This document shows positions 62,696 through 64,000 of a stretch of 64,000 nt of DNA, in pieces. Under the pieces are notes generated by a model. It was not told the origin of the DNA, searched no databases, and saw only the letters and a list, made by a program, of their open reading frames with translations. Position numbers and translations under genes: made by a program. The stretch lies in NCBI RefSeq assembly GCF_029945885.1, contig NZ_JAQSDK010000014.1:62001-126000 (forward strand), read 5' to 3'. Position 1 is the stretch's first letter. Every line of letters begins with the position of its first letter. Source of the stretch: Brevundimonas sp. GTDB taxonomy: Bacteria > Pseudomonadota > Alphaproteobacteria > Caulobacterales > Caulobacteraceae.

Positions 62696-63721
62696 TCAGG
62701 CCGCCGCGCGGACGCCGCCTGCGGCCATCGGCTTCAGGTCCAGCAGGGCGAACAGGGCCGCATCCTCATCCTGTTCCGGATTGGGTGTGGTCAGCAGCTT
62801 GCCGCCGACGAAGATGGAATTCGCTCCGGCGAGGAAACACAGGGCCTGCATCTCGGCGCTCATCGTCTCGCGACCGGCGGACAGCCGCACCATCGCCCGC
62901 GGGCAGACCAGGCGGGCCACGGCGACGGTGCGGACGAATTCGATCGGATCGATCTCGCCCGTCTTCAGTACCCGGTCGCCCAGCGGGGTTCCGGTCACCG
63001 GAACCAGGGCGTTGACCGGCAGGCTGTCGGGATGTTCGGGCAGGGTGGCCAGGGCGTGCAGCAGGCTGGCCCGGTCGCGCCGGGCTTCGCCCATGCCGAC
63101 GATGCCGCCGCAGCAGGTGCTCATGCCCGCGTCACGGACGTGCTTCAGGGTGTCCAGCCGGTCCTGATACGTCCGGGTGGTGACGACCTGGGCGTAATAC
63201 TCCGGGCCGGTGTCGAGGTTGTGATTATAGAAGTCGAGCCCGGCGTCCTTGAGCTGGCGTGCCTGGTCCGCGTTCAACATGCCCAGGGTGGCGCAGGTCT
63301 CGAGGCCCAGGGCCTTGACCCCCGCAATCATGGTGGCCAGCTTCGGCGTGTCGCGATCCTTCAGTTCGCGCCAGGCCGCCCCCATGCAAAAGCGGCTGGC
63401 CCCGCCGGCTTTGGCGGCCATGGCCTCGGCGATCACCGCGGTCGCGTCCATCAGCTTTTCGGCCTTCAGCCCGGTGTCGAAACTGGCCGACTGGCTGCAG
63501 TAGCCGCAGTTCTCGGCACAGCCGCCGGTCTTGATCGACAACAGCTGACTCTTCTGGACCTCGGACGGATTGAACGCCGCCCGGTGCACGGAGGCGGCCT
63601 CGAACACCAGGTCCATGAAGGGCCGGGCGAACAGGGCCTCGACCTCGTCGAGGGTCCAGTCATGGCGCGGAACGCTCATGTCGATAGCGGCGGAACGGTT
63701 CATTGCGGTGTCATCAGCCAT
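62696..63721 (-). CDS. bioB: Biotin synthase
   Basis: Radical-SAM enzyme of 341 residues that inserts sulphur into dethiobiotin, the last step of biotin synthesis. The 4Fe-4S cluster binding is CAENCGYC in [18 protein letters not shown]. The auxiliary cluster cysteines are in [11 protein letters not shown] and [13 protein letters not shown], and the conserved arginine is in [10 protein letters not shown]. The length is standard. ATG at 63721 is used. Later ATGs at codons 8 and 15 are possible starts. Other bio genes are not in the window. No BioR-type or BirA-type operator was seen between it and ahcY. Confidence 0.96.
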   Translation of the reverse strand: MADDTAMNRSAAIDMSVPRHDWTLDEVEALFARPFMDLVFEAASVHRAAFNPSEVQKSQLLSIKTGGCAENCGYCSQSASFDTGLKAEKLMDATAVIAEAMAAKAGGASRFCMGAAWRELKDRDTPKLATMIAGVKALGLETCATLGMLNADQARQLKDAGLDFYNHNLDTGPEYYAQVVTTRTYQDRLDTLKHVRDAGMSTCCGGIVGMGEARRDRASLLHALATLPEHPDSLPVNALVPVTGTPLGDRVLKTGEIDPIEFVRTVAVARLVCPRAMVRLSAGRETMSAEMQALCFLAGANSIFVGGKLLTTPNPEQDEDAALFALLDLKPMAAGGVRAAA

Positions 63722-63795
63722 GGACGCTGACTAGCGGCTCACCGCCGACGCGCCAAGCGCCCCATGCCGAAATCCTGCCCCGATCGATCGGCCAA

Positions 63796-63819
63796 TCATA
63801 TAAGGATATCCTTATATGA
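63796..63819. promoter_or_regulatory. Perfect 24-bp palindrome, candidate SahR/ArsR-type operator
   Basis: A 24-bp perfect inverted repeat centred on GGATATCC (arms read TCATATAAGGAT and its complement). It lies 71 bp upstream of ahcY and 74 bp upstream of divergent bioB. A GATATC-centred palindrome before ahcY fits control by an ArsR-family SAH-sensing regulator such as SahR. That assignment is an inference. Confidence 0.6.
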
Positions 63820-63890
63820 GCATTGCCCCCTGAGGTTCGTCGGGCTATAGGCTCCGCCAATCCTCCCAATTGGCGAAAGAGCGTTTCCGC

Positions 63891-64000
63891 ATGACCGACT
63901 ATATCGTCCGCGACATTTCCCTGGCTGACTACGGCAACAAGGAAATTTCCATCGCCGAAACCGAAATGCCCGGGCTGATGGCCCTGCGTGACGAATTCGG
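63891..64000 (+). CDS. ahcY: Adenosylhomocysteinase, N-terminal fragment (3' end outside window)
   Basis: The first 36 residues of S-adenosylhomocysteine hydrolase, which splits S-adenosylhomocysteine to adenosine and homocysteine in the methyl cycle. The start [20 protein letters not shown] is followed by [17 protein letters not shown], the known N-terminal region of AhcY (AETEMPGLM). The rest runs off the window, so NAD-binding and catalytic residues cannot be checked. No SAM or SAH riboswitch fold was seen in the 170-bp leader, but a strong palindrome sits in it. Confidence 0.93.
   Translation, partial: MTDYIVRDISLADYGNKEISIAETEMPGLMALRDEF

Noticed and set aside
63722..63800. BioR operator before bioB
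   Set aside because: No TTAT-N2-ATAA type site was found. The palindrome present has a different centre.
63722..63890. SAM, SAH or SAM-II riboswitch before ahcY
   Set aside because: I could not fit a pseudoknot or conserved core. The only strong feature is a DNA-type palindrome.

Overview
The window reads as a chromosomal segment of a GC-rich alphaproteobacterium of the Caulobacterales, most like Brevundimonas. Supporting signs are very high GC with strong third-position GC bias, TonB-dependent receptors for carbon uptake, an alphaproteobacterial LexA box (GAAC-N7-GAAC) in front of mmcB, the RegB/RegA/SenC redox set, ChvG/ChvI beside a short HPr kinase and PTS proteins, and small families such as DUF2794, DUF2007 and DUF6768. 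The genus is inferred from gene content, not from a search.

Layout. 0-10.6 kb: the end of a TonB receptor, an MFS transporter, then TCA-cycle genes sucC, a small secreted-protein gene, sucD, a strong terminator, sucA and sucB (with two lipoyl domains). 10.6-17 kb: a CaiB/BaiF CoA-transferase and glutaryl-CoA dehydrogenase on either side of a large TonB receptor. 17-26 kb: an HtrA-type protease, DUF2794, a BI-1 membrane protein, thpR, a GNAT protein, a lipocalin, LexA-controlled mmcB, regA-regB divergent from senC, and an ECF sigma factor overlapping a DUF6768 gene. 26-38 kb: PHA depolymerase, a YgjP-type hydrolase, a class A PBP, an alpha/beta hydrolase divergent from a Rieske oxygenase, a TetR regulator, a Kef-type antiporter and an M13 peptidase. 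38-50 kb: hisS, DUF418, 3-hydroxybutyryl-CoA dehydrogenase, YggT, tRNA-Ala(CGC), an FkbM methyltransferase, and the chvI-chvG-hprK-ptsM-ptsH run. 50-57 kb: an accessory zone. 57-64 kb: polA, a lipoprotein, glyoxalase I, a small zinc protein, an ABC ATPase, bioB, and the start of ahcY.

The accessory zone (about 50.7-56.8 kb) is the most unusual part. A BaiN/HI0933-type flavoprotein gene carries four in-frame 39-bp copies of a palindromic repeat whose relative also forms the 3' end of mmcB. Four copies of a second palindromic element follow. A solitary HsdR-N-like nuclease gene lies between two roughly 210-bp direct repeats. Right after the second repeat comes a strikingly AT-rich gene for an 822-residue protein with an N-terminal SIR2 domain, a P-loop NTPase-like middle and a helical C-terminus. 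That architecture fits a STAND-type antiviral NADase. It ends 12 bp from the convergent polA gene.

The remaining sequence is mostly ordinary core genome. Long antisense open frames are common because of the GC bias and were left out. Start codons were moved downstream of the longest open frame wherever a signal peptide, Shine-Dalgarno site or family N-terminus supported it.
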